Assembly: GCF_900605495.1 (NCBI RefSeq)
Contig: NZ_LR027600.1
Span: 1 to 64,000 of the forward strand
Reading direction: 5' to 3'
Length of the DNA stretch: 64,000 nt
Source: Bacilliculturomica massiliensis
GTDB taxonomy: Bacteria; Bacillota; Clostridia; Peptostreptococcales; Anaerovoracaceae
Shown here: piece by piece, positions 43,775 to 51,411 of the stretch
Numbering within the stretch: the stretch's first letter is position 1
Layout: every line of letters begins with the position of its first letter
Notes under the pieces: generated by a model
What the model was told of the DNA's origin: nothing
Database searches by the model: none
The model's input: the letters and a program-made list of their open reading frames with translations, nothing else
Program-made: the position numbers and the translations under genes

Positions 43775-44020
43775 TTGATTTTGAAGGGAAAGGAAGGCGG
43801 CGAGGATGCGCTGGAGCTGCTGTTTCAGCTGTTTGCCCCCATGCTGGAAAACCGCAGCCGCGTCTACGGCGTCCGCGACGAGGAGCTGAGTGCGGAGCAA
43901 TCCCTCGCGTTTCTGAAGTGCTTGCTGCACTTTACCGTGGAGGAATTGGCCTACGCGGAGGAATTTATCAAATGGGAACGAAAGAAGGACGATAAAAAAC
44001 CTGGGTCCGGCGGCATTTGA
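43775..44020 (+). CDS. Short helix-turn-helix / sigma N-terminal-like protein
   Basis: About 81 residues from TTG 43775. GKEGGEDALELLFQLFAPMLENRSRVYG, then DEELSAEQSLAFLKCLLHF, resembles the GDEDALEKLIEMYKPLL...DEDLYQEL pattern of HTH_16/YvrHa-like helical proteins that act as the region-2 half of split sigma factors. The start is uncertain: no ATG is available and GGAAGG lies 14 bases upstream; the open frame extends back to 43556 inside the peptidase gene. Its last codons (K-K-P-G-S-G-G-I) are encoded by the terminator stem. Small size and start make it tentative. Confidence 0.45.
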   Translation: MILKGKEGGEDALELLFQLFAPMLENRSRVYGVRDEELSAEQSLAFLKCLLHFTVEELAYAEEFIKWERKKDDKKPGSGGI

Positions 44021-44039
44021 CGCCGGACCCGGGTTTTTT
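43994..44039. terminator. Bidirectional terminator
   Basis: CCTGGGTCCGGCG (44000-44012) pairs with CGCCGGACCCGGG (44021-44033), with A6/T6 runs on either side. It ends the plus-strand sigma/peptidase group and the minus-strand toxin-like operon. Confidence 0.9.
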
Positions 44040-44126
44040 GATAACACAGGAAATGTGGTCCGTTGATTTTTCTGCACGTTTCCGCAGGAAACTTTTTTCT
44101 TCTGCACGCTGGACGTCAGACCGACG

Positions 44127-45266
44127 TCAGACGAGATCCAGCTGGGGCGAGATGAGAAAGATAGTATCGGCCAGCGGCCTGGCGCTGTTGGTCGTGTTGA
44201 GCTGTACGGCGATGGATTTGTCGGAGGACGGATCCACTGCTGCGGTAGTGAGACATGCTTCTGCCATGTCGCAGACAAAAAGAAAGGCCGTGGCGTAAAA
44301 GCTGACAGGATTGCGGAAGGCTACTCCGTTGGACAGAACCACCTGAATGTGCGGAGGCGCCGGCAGGAGCTGATGGGAGACGGCGCCGATAAAGTCTTTG
44401 CAGATATCCAGTCCAATGGAGAGTGAAAACGAGGCGGTCGTCAGGTTAAACTGCGGCAGCGCGTGGTGGTTCAACCTGGCGGTGAGAGGGCTGATAAATC
44501 CCCTGCGTTGGAGTTGGATAAATTTCATCGCGTTGTCGTTGATCTGTTCTATATTGGCGGCGGCAGGCAGGCCGGCCTGGGAAAAAGCTGTGTTTCTGGC
44601 ATCAAACCATTTGTGCAGCTTCCTGTTTTGCGCGTCGCTTCCAAGGCCGTCGACCTTGCTGAGCAGCTGCTTATCCCACAGGAACTGACAGGCGCTGTTG
44701 TGGAAGACAGGAGCGGTGTTATAGATGGTGTCCTGACCTGCGGCGTTGGTGGATTTCCACCATATGGTTCCCGCGAAAATGGCGATGTTGGCGGCTGATA
44801 ATCCGGAGAGAGTTCCTTCGCCGGTTCTGTAAAACAGAAGGTCGGCCACAGAGGTCTCGTACAGCGGATTGTGATAGTCTGAGATAGCCCGCCCCGCCGG
44901 ATCGATGTGGAGCCGTCCGGGCGGTTCCGTGTCGCACCAGTAGGATTCAGGAAGGGTGACGAGATACAGGTCGGTTACAGCGTTTTTCTCGCGGTCTATC
45001 TTAATGGCCTTTTCCAGCGCCCTCCTGATCAGCAGGACGGTCCAGGATTCCAGCATGTGGATCCATTCCAGCTGCAGGGCGGCTTTCACATTACGATAGG
45101 CCTGCAGCTTTGCGTCCCGAACCTGGGGCGGGTCGGAAGCTGTGTCGGGCTTTTCTGGATAGAGATGGTCGGACCAGAACAGTTTTTCCAGCCCAGCACG
45201 CTGTTTGCAGTAGGCGCCTTCGGCGGGATTCAGCCTGGCGCAGAGGTTGATATGCACGATTTTCAT
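44127..45266 (-). CDS. Nitrilase-superfamily-like protein (copy 2)
   Basis: Of 379 residues, last gene of the coiled-coil operon and paralogue of 40405-41532. The proposed triad is Glu107 in VTLPESYW, Lys199 in LWDKQLLSKVDG and Cys289 in IGLDICKDF; between them IFAGTIWWK and IYNTAPVFH correspond to the central strands of nitrilases (AGT...YNTA). HIQVVLSNGVAF continues like the segment after the catalytic Cys. The N-terminus (MKIVHINLCARLNPAEG) fits a first beta strand with no signal peptide. If active it would hydrolyse or condense an amide or nitrile. Why it travels with pore-former-like proteins is unknown; it could modify them, a target molecule or a released compound. Start supported by GAAAGGAAA. 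Confidence 0.6.
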   Translation of the reverse strand: MKIVHINLCARLNPAEGAYCKQRAGLEKLFWSDHLYPEKPDTASDPPQVRDAKLQAYRNVKAALQLEWIHMLESWTVLLIRRALEKAIKIDREKNAVTDLYLVTLPESYWCDTEPPGRLHIDPAGRAISDYHNPLYETSVADLLFYRTGEGTLSGLSAANIAIFAGTIWWKSTNAAGQDTIYNTAPVFHNSACQFLWDKQLLSKVDGLGSDAQNRKLHKWFDARNTAFSQAGLPAAANIEQINDNAMKFIQLQRRGFISPLTARLNHHALPQFNLTTASFSLSIGLDICKDFIGAVSHQLLPAPPHIQVVLSNGVAFRNPVSFYATAFLFVCDMAEACLTTAAVDPSSDKSIAVQLNTTNSARPLADTIFLISPQLDLV

Positions 45267-45301
45267 AGGAGTTTCCTTTCCGCTGTGGTTGACAACAGCT
45301 T

Positions 45302-45338
45302 AAAAAATGGGGGATGCGGTTTTATTCCGCCGCATCCC
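45302..45338 (-). terminator. Hairpin between the lectin-tailed gene and the nitrilase-like gene
   Basis: On the minus strand GGGATGCGG pairs with CCGCATCCC (45338-45311) and is followed by CCATTTTTTA. It would partly terminate transcription, so the last gene may be expressed less than the first two. Confidence 0.7.
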
Positions 45339-45376
45339 TTAGGCGCCGCTAGGCGCGGTACTTCAGACCAGGAGGC

Positions 45377-46801
45377 TCAGCGGCGGCCGTCAGGCGGTAT
45401 GGGACGGGTGTAGAAACCGATGCCGGAGAGCATGCGGCAGTTTTCCAGAGGCCTGCCGCCCTCCACCGGGTGAGCGGTCTCGCCGTAGATGCCGCAGATG
45501 GCGTGGCCCTCCGGCGCCTCGGCGACGAAGGAGCTGCTGCCGCCGTTCTTGGAACCGGCTTCCAGCCTGCGTCCCTTACTTGTTGTAAAGCGCAGGGAGT
45601 AGACAAAATTGTTGTTCCAGTAGGGGCCGTAGCGCCCCTCGGCCTTTACGATAAATTCATCGCTGTCCAGCTGATATTCCTGCGGGCTTCCGCCCTCGCC
45701 GCCGTGAATAGGCGTGTCGGCGGTATCGTATCGGAACCGGATACCATCGATAATATCGCCGCAGCGGATCTGTATCCCGTCGGGAAAGGCATAGCAGCTG
45801 TCCGTGTCGTCGGTCAGGTCGTCGAACTGATCCGAATGGAGGGCTCCGCCGCTGTAGAAAGAAGTGCGGTTCATGGGAGTTCTGGCCTGATCGTAAAGCG
45901 CTCTCAACCGGCCCAGCTCAGATTCGGAGCTTCCCACGCAGCTTCCTCCTGCAGCTGCAGACCGGCCGGCGTCCTGCTGCGCATTCAGCCATTCCATCAG
46001 GTCGTCCTCGCAGACTGAATTGTGGATCAGCCGCGTCAGCCGGTCGCTGAGCATGCCGAAGTATTCCAGAACGCGGGACCACATGACCATATCCTTCTTG
46101 GAAGCCAGCGACTCCTGTACCATCCGGACTAACTGCGACTGAAGGTCCGATATCTTGTTTCCCAGCTGTTCCGTCTGGGAAGACAGATCCTGAATATCGG
46201 CTGCCAGCTGGTTGATCCGGGCTTCCATCTGAGATAGCTGCTTGGCTTTTTCCTGCAGTTCCCAGCCTTTCTGGCGGATCTTTTCTCTGTCGTCGCTGCA
46301 GGCGGACTCGATGGCGGCTCCGATGTTGATGATGGGGATGCATAACAGGATCTTTCGGACCCGCTCCCGCTCCTGGGCAGCCTTGATCTGTTCGGAAAGA
46401 CTGTTGATCTCATTTTGCAGCCTGGCCGTATCCTGCTGAAGATGGCTGTACTCCGTCTGGGCCGCCGCCTGATCTGCGGTCAACTGGTTCCTCTTATCTT
46501 CCAGCTCTTTTTTATTCTTTTGGTAATCCGCGATCTTGTCCTGGGTTTTCTGGATCGCTTCCTCGCTTTTGGAGGCCGATTCCTCAGAACACTTTTTTTC
46601 TTTGGCGGCCTTATCCTGCAGCTTGTCCAGCCGGTCGGTTATGGCGCCCAGATCTTTTTTCAGGTTGACAGAGAGCGCCGCCGGGGCGGCGTCCTCGCTC
46701 TGGGCCACGATCGACTGGGTGACAACGTTGGAGATAGTCTCCGAGAGTTTGGCTTCCACCGCCTGAATGTCGGACATGATTTTTGACTGTTGCAGTTCCA
46801 T
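45377..46801 (-). CDS. Coiled-coil protein with C-terminal jacalin-like lectin domain, candidate pore-forming toxin component B
   Basis: Of 474 residues. Residues about 50-150 form a long heptad-rich coiled coil (LGAITDRLDKLQDKAAKEKK onwards). A short hydrophobic patch follows (ILLCIPIINIGAAIESA, about 151-167), then a second coiled coil (170-240), a helical segment, and a Ser/Gly linker near 280-295. The last 150 residues match the jacalin-like lectin pattern: IHGGEGGSPQEYQL, EFIVKAEGRYGP, VYSLRFTTSKGRRLEAG, AICGIYGE and LSGIGFY. Two long antiparallel helices around a hydrophobic hairpin is the architecture of ClyA/Hbl/XaxAB alpha-pore-formers; the lectin end would bind a host or competitor glycan. 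No signal peptide. AAGGAG before ATG; 30 bases after the upstream gene. Confidence 0.65.
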   Translation of the reverse strand: MELQQSKIMSDIQAVEAKLSETISNVVTQSIVAQSEDAAPAALSVNLKKDLGAITDRLDKLQDKAAKEKKCSEESASKSEEAIQKTQDKIADYQKNKKELEDKRNQLTADQAAAQTEYSHLQQDTARLQNEINSLSEQIKAAQERERVRKILLCIPIINIGAAIESACSDDREKIRQKGWELQEKAKQLSQMEARINQLAADIQDLSSQTEQLGNKISDLQSQLVRMVQESLASKKDMVMWSRVLEYFGMLSDRLTRLIHNSVCEDDLMEWLNAQQDAGRSAAAGGSCVGSSESELGRLRALYDQARTPMNRTSFYSGGALHSDQFDDLTDDTDSCYAFPDGIQIRCGDIIDGIRFRYDTADTPIHGGEGGSPQEYQLDSDEFIVKAEGRYGPYWNNNFVYSLRFTTSKGRRLEAGSKNGGSSSFVAEAPEGHAICGIYGETAHPVEGGRPLENCRMLSGIGFYTRPIPPDGRR

Positions 46802-46831
46802 GGTTGATCTCCTTTCCTGATCCAGTGTTCT

Positions 46832-48727
46832 CTACAGGGCGGCCTGAGCGTCCTGCAGTTTTTTTTGTGTTTCGTCGCTGACGGCGATCTGGGCGTTCAC
46901 GCTGTCCAGCAGGTGGTGGGCCTGAGACGCGGCCATCTTCCAGGATTCTTCCGGGAGATAGCCCTTTAGGATATTGTCCTGGATCTGTGCCTTCGTCTGC
47001 TGGGCGGCGTCCAGGTATTTGGCGCATACGTCGCCCAGAGCGACCCAGCTGCACAGGTAACTGACCAGCGTCAAGGTGAATTCGGGGCTTCGGTATTCTT
47101 CCAGCCGCTCCTCCGGGGTGAAATCCGCCAGATCCTTGATATCTTCGGCCAGTTTGGATTGGGCCAGCCTGCTGCAGAACCGCTCTACGGAGGACCAGAA
47201 GACCGCCGCGTTGGTCAGCGCCACCGATATCTGTTTCAGACAGAGGATCGCTACCTGAAGAGTCTGCACGGCGGTTTCCGCCTGATTGCCTTGTGTGGTG
47301 GTTCCCTCGATGAGTTTGGCGAATTTCGCCATGTTGGAGAGCAGCTCTCTGTTTTGTTTTTCCAATTCAAATTTTTGTTTGAGAAGGACCTTGCTCTCAT
47401 TTTTCGCTTCCTGCAAAGCCTGTTCGCTCTTGCTGCTCAGCGCCTGCATCTGCTCGTTCAGGCTGTTCAGCGCCGCGTCCGCTGCCGAGACTGCGGCGGC
47501 GCAGTCGGCCTCGTGGGTGGAAAGGGCGTCCGCCTGAGCCTTTTTCGCGGTGAGGGTCTGCGCCATGACAGGGAGGTCCTTTTCTTTCGTCTCGATCTGA
47601 GCCGTCAGCTTTTCGATCTCTGCATCCTTCTGCTCCGCGCTCATTTGGCTGTCGTTTTTCACCTTGTCCAAAGCAGCCTTTAACTCTTCCAGCTTCTGCG
47701 GAGCTGCCGCCATGTCGCTCTGGATCTGGGCGATCTCAGCCAGCAGGGCGTTTTTCTTTGCCTGATTCTCTACCTGCTGGCGTTTGAGGTCGGCCAGATT
47801 GTCGCGCTGAGCCTGTTTTTGGGCGAATAAGGCCTGCTCCTCCGGAGTGAGCTGGGGCTGTGGGGCCCCGGCGTTGCCGGGATCTGTTCCTGCGCCTGCG
47901 CTGCCGCCCTGTTTTCCCCCGGATGTGTTAATGTTGATGCCGCCCCGGGACATGGAGGAACCGATGGCGGAAGCTACGCCGCCCACCACTCCGGAAAGTC
48001 CTCCCGTAATGGCGGATACCAGACGAATGGTCCGCTCTTCCTTAGCCGCCGCTGCCTCCTTTTCTTTGGCGTCCTCGTAAAGCTGCGACACCTCCTCCAT
48101 CTCGATCTGAAGCAGCTCGTTGTTCTTGGCCCTGGCCTCCTGTTCGGCCTGCATCTGATTCAGCTGGGCGCGTATTTCAGTCAGCTTCTGGTAGCTGACA
48201 GCCTGCTCGTCCTGGGAGGCCTCCAAAGCCTCTTGGGTCTGTTTGGCCATGGAATCGAAGCCTGCGGACAGCTCGCTGCACTGCCGCTGCATATCCGACG
48301 CGTAAGAAGAACAGCGCTGCAGCTTTTTCAGGGCCATGGGCTCCTTGCACTGAAACATAAAGCGGTAAGCGCTGGTGGTCAGTCCGATAATTTCTTCAAT
48401 GTTTTCCTGAAAGGAAGTGATGGCCCGCATGCTTTTGATGCAGAGGTCCTGCAGGTCCTTTTGCAGGCCGGAGATCCTGGACTGGATCAGGGTGCCGGCC
48501 AGCGCGTTGTGGGCCACGAACAGCAGGCTGTTTGCGTTGTCCAGATTGGCGATGACACAGTTCAGGTCCAGGCGCTGCAGGATGTTTTCCCGCTCTCTCT
48601 GGACCAGCGCGGCCCGCAGATCCGGGGCTTCGATCAGGGAATAGGTCTCCTCCTTTCCGTTGACGGTAACTTTGACGTCGGTGCTGGCGTCGAAGGTCTC
48701 GACGCGCTGGATCTCAAAGGTTTTCAT
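46832..48727 (-). CDS. Long coiled-coil protein with central hydrophobic segment, candidate pore-forming toxin component A
   Basis: Of 631 residues and first in the operon. A short beta-like start (MKTFEIQRVETFDASTDVKV) is followed by helices, a coiled coil (155-232), a Gly/Ala/Val hydrophobic segment LVSAITGGLSGVVGGVASAI (about 236-255), a Gly/Ser/Asn linker (258-292), a second long coiled coil (295-470) and a C-terminal helical bundle with VFWSSVERFCSRLAQ and LTLVSYLCSWVALGDV. A hydrophobic tongue between two long helices resembles the membrane-inserting part of alpha-helical pore-forming toxins such as Hbl/Nhe and XaxA/YaxA. Strong AAAGGAGGAG start site. No signal peptide. A structural filament or phage-like role cannot be excluded without structure prediction. 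Confidence 0.62.
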   Translation of the reverse strand: MKTFEIQRVETFDASTDVKVTVNGKEETYSLIEAPDLRAALVQRERENILQRLDLNCVIANLDNANSLLFVAHNALAGTLIQSRISGLQKDLQDLCIKSMRAITSFQENIEEIIGLTTSAYRFMFQCKEPMALKKLQRCSSYASDMQRQCSELSAGFDSMAKQTQEALEASQDEQAVSYQKLTEIRAQLNQMQAEQEARAKNNELLQIEMEEVSQLYEDAKEKEAAAAKEERTIRLVSAITGGLSGVVGGVASAIGSSMSRGGININTSGGKQGGSAGAGTDPGNAGAPQPQLTPEEQALFAQKQAQRDNLADLKRQQVENQAKKNALLAEIAQIQSDMAAAPQKLEELKAALDKVKNDSQMSAEQKDAEIEKLTAQIETKEKDLPVMAQTLTAKKAQADALSTHEADCAAAVSAADAALNSLNEQMQALSSKSEQALQEAKNESKVLLKQKFELEKQNRELLSNMAKFAKLIEGTTTQGNQAETAVQTLQVAILCLKQISVALTNAAVFWSSVERFCSRLAQSKLAEDIKDLADFTPEERLEEYRSPEFTLTLVSYLCSWVALGDVCAKYLDAAQQTKAQIQDNILKGYLPEESWKMAASQAHHLLDSVNAQIAVSDETQKKLQDAQAAL

Positions 48728-48820
48728 AGGTCTCCTCCTTTAACCTGCGCGATTGACGCGCTTTCGTTTGAGCGGAATCGCGGAACGCGGAATGCGGTCC
48801 GGCGGCTTTCCGATGTGGAA

Positions 48821-48848
48821 TAACAGAGAAAAATGCCGGATTTTGCAA
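48821..48848 (-). promoter_or_regulatory. Promoter-like element of the coiled-coil operon
   Basis: Minus strand TTGCAA (48848-48843), 16-bp spacer, CTGTTA (48826-48821), about 94 bases before the start at 48727. The spacer and flanks (ATTTTTCTCTGTTATT) resemble the element at 42658-42685 (TTATTTTCTCTCTTATT). Also readable as sigma-A TTGCAA-17-TGTTAT. Confidence 0.45.
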
Positions 48849-48903
48849 CGCCAGTGGAGAAGTTTTCAGATATTTAGGGTAAAACGCAGAGGAAAGAAGG
48901 GGA

Positions 48904-48938
48904 GAAAAAAATATCCCGCAGCGCTGCCGCCTGCGGGA
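48904..48938 (-). terminator. Terminator after the DUF1848 gene
   Basis: TCCCGCAG (48914-48921) pairs with CTGCGGGA (48931-48938); on the minus strand it is followed by a seven-T run. Confidence 0.8.
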
Positions 48939-48950
48939 ATAAAATCATGG

Positions 48951-49895
48951 TTATTTGATCTCAAACAGATCCAGCTGACAATTTCGGCAGGACTGGACCT
49001 GCCTGACGCTGATCCGGTCCTCCGGTCCCGGAACGCCGAAGAGCAGAGGGGACGCGGGGTCGTGAAGGGCGCGGTTTTTTGCCGCGGTGCTGGAGCTGTA
49101 GTTGGCGTAGCAGTACAGACAGCCATTTTCGCAGGTGTTGTAAGCGCCGATATCAATGCTTGCGATGCAGCCGCATTCCGGCCGCTGATTTTTGTCTTTT
49201 TGAACGGAAAGTTTAAAACCGCCGATCCGTTCAAGCCTATCCCTGTCGATGCAGTGTGCGTGGGAGATCCCCAGGAAGTCCAACTCCATTTTTTCCGCGC
49301 AGGTATTCAGGGCGATCCCGTGGTCCGCGGCGATCTCAGAGAAACGGCCCATCAGCTCCAGCTGCATGGGGCGGGACTGGGGTCCGATGTTGAGGGAGCG
49401 GGCGTTTCGCGCTGTGTTTTGGTAGAAGTCGAGAAAACTTACGGTGCACTGTTCCGTATGATCCCCCAACCGGTCCGCCAGAGCCCTGAAATATCTGCAG
49501 TGATAGTCCAGCGTGTACGTTTCGTTAAAGAAGACAGGGTCGTAGCGCCAGACTACCCGTTCTTTTCCGAGCATGGATGAGAGCCGCTGAAAGGCCGGCG
49601 CCATCACGCGGCTTTTGGAGGGAATATGGGGTTCCACGTCCTTGCCGTAAGAATTTAGGGTGAATTGAAAGTAGAAGGGGTAGTCCCTCAGTTCGTCCAA
49701 TCTGTCCAGCATGGGGATCGGATTTTTCGTCCAGAATACGATGCCGTCCGTGACCGCCGGATCCAGGCTGATCCTCCCCACCTGGCGGGGGTTCATGGGA
49801 TTGCGTACCAGAACATATTTCTCCCTGATTCTGTTAAACAGCCATTCCGAATAACAGGCCGGAATGTCGGTCCTTCTGCTGGCGCTGATGATCAT
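48951..49895 (-). CDS. DUF1848-family protein
   Basis: Of 314 residues. MIISASRRTDIPACYSEWLFNRIREKYVLVRNP and FWTKNPIPMLDRLDEL are the hallmark start of DUF1848. Near the C-terminus GCIASIDIGAYNTCENGCLYCYAN holds a Cys-x3-Cys-x2-Cys cluster resembling a radical-SAM [4Fe-4S] site, and SCRNCQLDLFEIK adds more Cys. The reaction is unknown. AAAAGGAGAA stands 11 bases before the ATG. It is transcribed in the same direction as the dGTPase-like gene 93 bases upstream, with a hairpin between. Confidence 0.85.
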   Translation of the reverse strand: MIISASRRTDIPACYSEWLFNRIREKYVLVRNPMNPRQVGRISLDPAVTDGIVFWTKNPIPMLDRLDELRDYPFYFQFTLNSYGKDVEPHIPSKSRVMAPAFQRLSSMLGKERVVWRYDPVFFNETYTLDYHCRYFRALADRLGDHTEQCTVSFLDFYQNTARNARSLNIGPQSRPMQLELMGRFSEIAADHGIALNTCAEKMELDFLGISHAHCIDRDRLERIGGFKLSVQKDKNQRPECGCIASIDIGAYNTCENGCLYCYANYSSSTAAKNRALHDPASPLLFGVPGPEDRISVRQVQSCRNCQLDLFEIK

Positions 49896-49928
49896 TGGCG
49901 AACGGTTCTCCTTTTCCAGTGGATCTTC

Positions 49929-49961
49929 ATGAAAAGCCGCGTATGGGGACGCGCAGCTTTT
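49929..49961 (-). terminator. Terminator-like hairpin between dGTPase-like and DUF1848 genes
   Basis: On the minus strand AAAAGCTGCGCGT (49961-49949) pairs, with a small bulge, with ACGCGGCTTTT (49942-49932). The T run is short. Confidence 0.5.
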
Positions 49962-49988
49962 GTCGGGACAGCTGCCTGCATCAGGGAG

Positions 49989-51281
49989 CTATCGCATATC
50001 GTCAAAATACGATACGTACTTGATCTCATGGGTCCCGCCGGGAAACAGGAAGTTGTACAGGTCGATGAAATAATCGTCGGTCATGCTGGCGATGTAATCC
50101 ACCACGATCTGGTTTGGCTCCTCCTCTTCGTAGGGCGGCAGATCTCCGTAATACTTTCTGTTGTCGTTGATGAAGCTGATGTGGTGCCGGTAAATGACGG
50201 AATCTTTTCTGCGGTCCAGCAGGTCGTGCAGAAGGCGGTAGTAAATGTCGTGGAACATAGGCCGTATCTCGTTGTCGTACACATCGTTGATGCGGGGGTT
50301 GCGGTAGATCATCTCGTAGTTTTCTTTTTTAGCCGTCTTCAGGGCCTTGAAATGCTCCCCGCTCAGAAGGAGAAAATCTTTGCCGTAACTGTTTTCAAGG
50401 ATATTGACCACCAGATTGTTGATGATCTCCGCGTTTTCGCCGCCGATGGTGCCGGGGGTGAAATGCAGGCCGCCGGAAGGATTTTTCCGGTTTCCCCTGC
50501 TGTTTTCGGTATCCCCAGGATCTTCTCTTTCCGCCCCGGAAGCGGCGTCGTCGATGAGCCGCGCCCGGCGGGCGTCCTGCCGGTCTTTTCCCAGATAGGC
50601 TACCATGTCGCAGATGCGGACCACGCAGGCTTCCAGCGTGGAGGGGACCAGGGCGCCGATGTTTTCTTTATCCGAATAACAGGATTCCACCGCGTGGTCC
50701 AGCTCTTTAAAATCGTTCATTTGCTTTGGACGATATTCTTTCAGCTCAAACTCTCCGTTGTGACAAAGGATGCCGTTCAGGGTCTGCAGGCTGATATTTC
50801 TGGCAAAGAGTTGATCGAGCACCCGGACGCTGTGCACATTGTGGTTAAAGTATCGGCCTGTGTTTTCCTGATACAGGTCGCTCAAAAATCGTTCGCCGGC
50901 GTGGCCGAAGGGGGTGTGGCCGATGTCGTGCCCCAGCGCGATGGCCTCGATCAGGTCCTGATTGAGACCCAAAACAGCGCCGATATTCCGCGCGATGCGG
51001 GATACCAGCTGTACGTGAAGGGCCCGCCGGGAAATGTCGTCGTTTCGGTAGAAGGAAAAAACCTGGGTCTTGTCCGCGTATCGGTTATAAAAGGGACTGT
51101 GCATGATCTTTTCCACGTCTCTCACGAAAGCGGGGCGCCAGAGGTTGGCCTTATCCCGGTGGGGATCTCGCCGGATCACGTCCTCGTCTCTGGTCCGGCA
51201 CGGGTTGTCCCAATGGTCGGTGCGGTCGGCCAGGATACGCTGCTGCAGCTCCGGGGACAGACTCTGATATTTTAAAGGCAT
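49989..51281 (-). CDS. dGTPase-like HD-domain deoxynucleotide triphosphohydrolase (copy 2)
   Basis: Of 430 residues, paralogue of the protein at 3668-4900. Shared blocks are PFYNRYADKTQVFSFYRNDD, SRRALHVQLVSRIARNIG, ALGHDIGHTPFGHAGERFL (HD metal site), NHNVHSVRVL and ICDMVAYLGKDRQDARRARL. A Gly/Arg/Glu-rich insertion (about 250-280) is absent from copy 1. The start at 51281 (M-P-L-K-Y-Q) follows AAAGGAG by four to five bases; the frame to 51296 would overlap it. The family regulates dNTP pools; some members act in phage defence, but nothing here shows that. Confidence 0.85.
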   Translation of the reverse strand: MPLKYQSLSPELQQRILADRTDHWDNPCRTRDEDVIRRDPHRDKANLWRPAFVRDVEKIMHSPFYNRYADKTQVFSFYRNDDISRRALHVQLVSRIARNIGAVLGLNQDLIEAIALGHDIGHTPFGHAGERFLSDLYQENTGRYFNHNVHSVRVLDQLFARNISLQTLNGILCHNGEFELKEYRPKQMNDFKELDHAVESCYSDKENIGALVPSTLEACVVRICDMVAYLGKDRQDARRARLIDDAASGAEREDPGDTENSRGNRKNPSGGLHFTPGTIGGENAEIINNLVVNILENSYGKDFLLLSGEHFKALKTAKKENYEMIYRNPRINDVYDNEIRPMFHDIYYRLLHDLLDRRKDSVIYRHHISFINDNRKYYGDLPPYEEEEPNQIVVDYIASMTDDYFIDLYNFLFPGGTHEIKYVSYFDDMR

Positions 51282-51285
51282 AAGG

Positions 51286-51292
51286 TCTCCTT
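51286..51292 (-). promoter_or_regulatory. Ribosome-binding site fixing the start at 51281
   Basis: GAAAGGAG-type sequence on the minus strand just before the ATG at 51281; excludes the longer frame beginning at 51296. Confidence 0.7.
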
Positions 51293-51318
51293 TCAACTGT
51301 GTTTCTCAGTAAAGAATG

Positions 51319-51374
51319 GCCTGGGGTCCAGCGGGGACGGCATGGGCGGGAAGGGGCCACGCTGGATCCCAGGC
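51319..51374. repeat. 15-bp inverted repeat between patatin and dGTPase-like genes
   Basis: GCCTGGGGTCCAGCG (51319-51333) and CGCTGGATCCCAGGC (51360-51374) pair with one mismatch around a 26-base loop. There is no strong T run, so termination is possible but not certain. Confidence 0.6.
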
Positions 51375-51411
51375 ATTTCATATAAGCGATGATATTATTT
51401 TATACCATGTT

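Noticed and set aside
42723-44020. Prophage lysis module
   Set aside because: A signal-less M23 peptidase is suggestive, but no holin, portal, capsid or integrase gene is nearby.
49665-51275. Plus-strand frame of 536 codons opposite the dGTPase-like gene
   Set aside because: It is a mirror of a well-supported HD-domain gene, has no ribosome-binding site and no recognisable domain.
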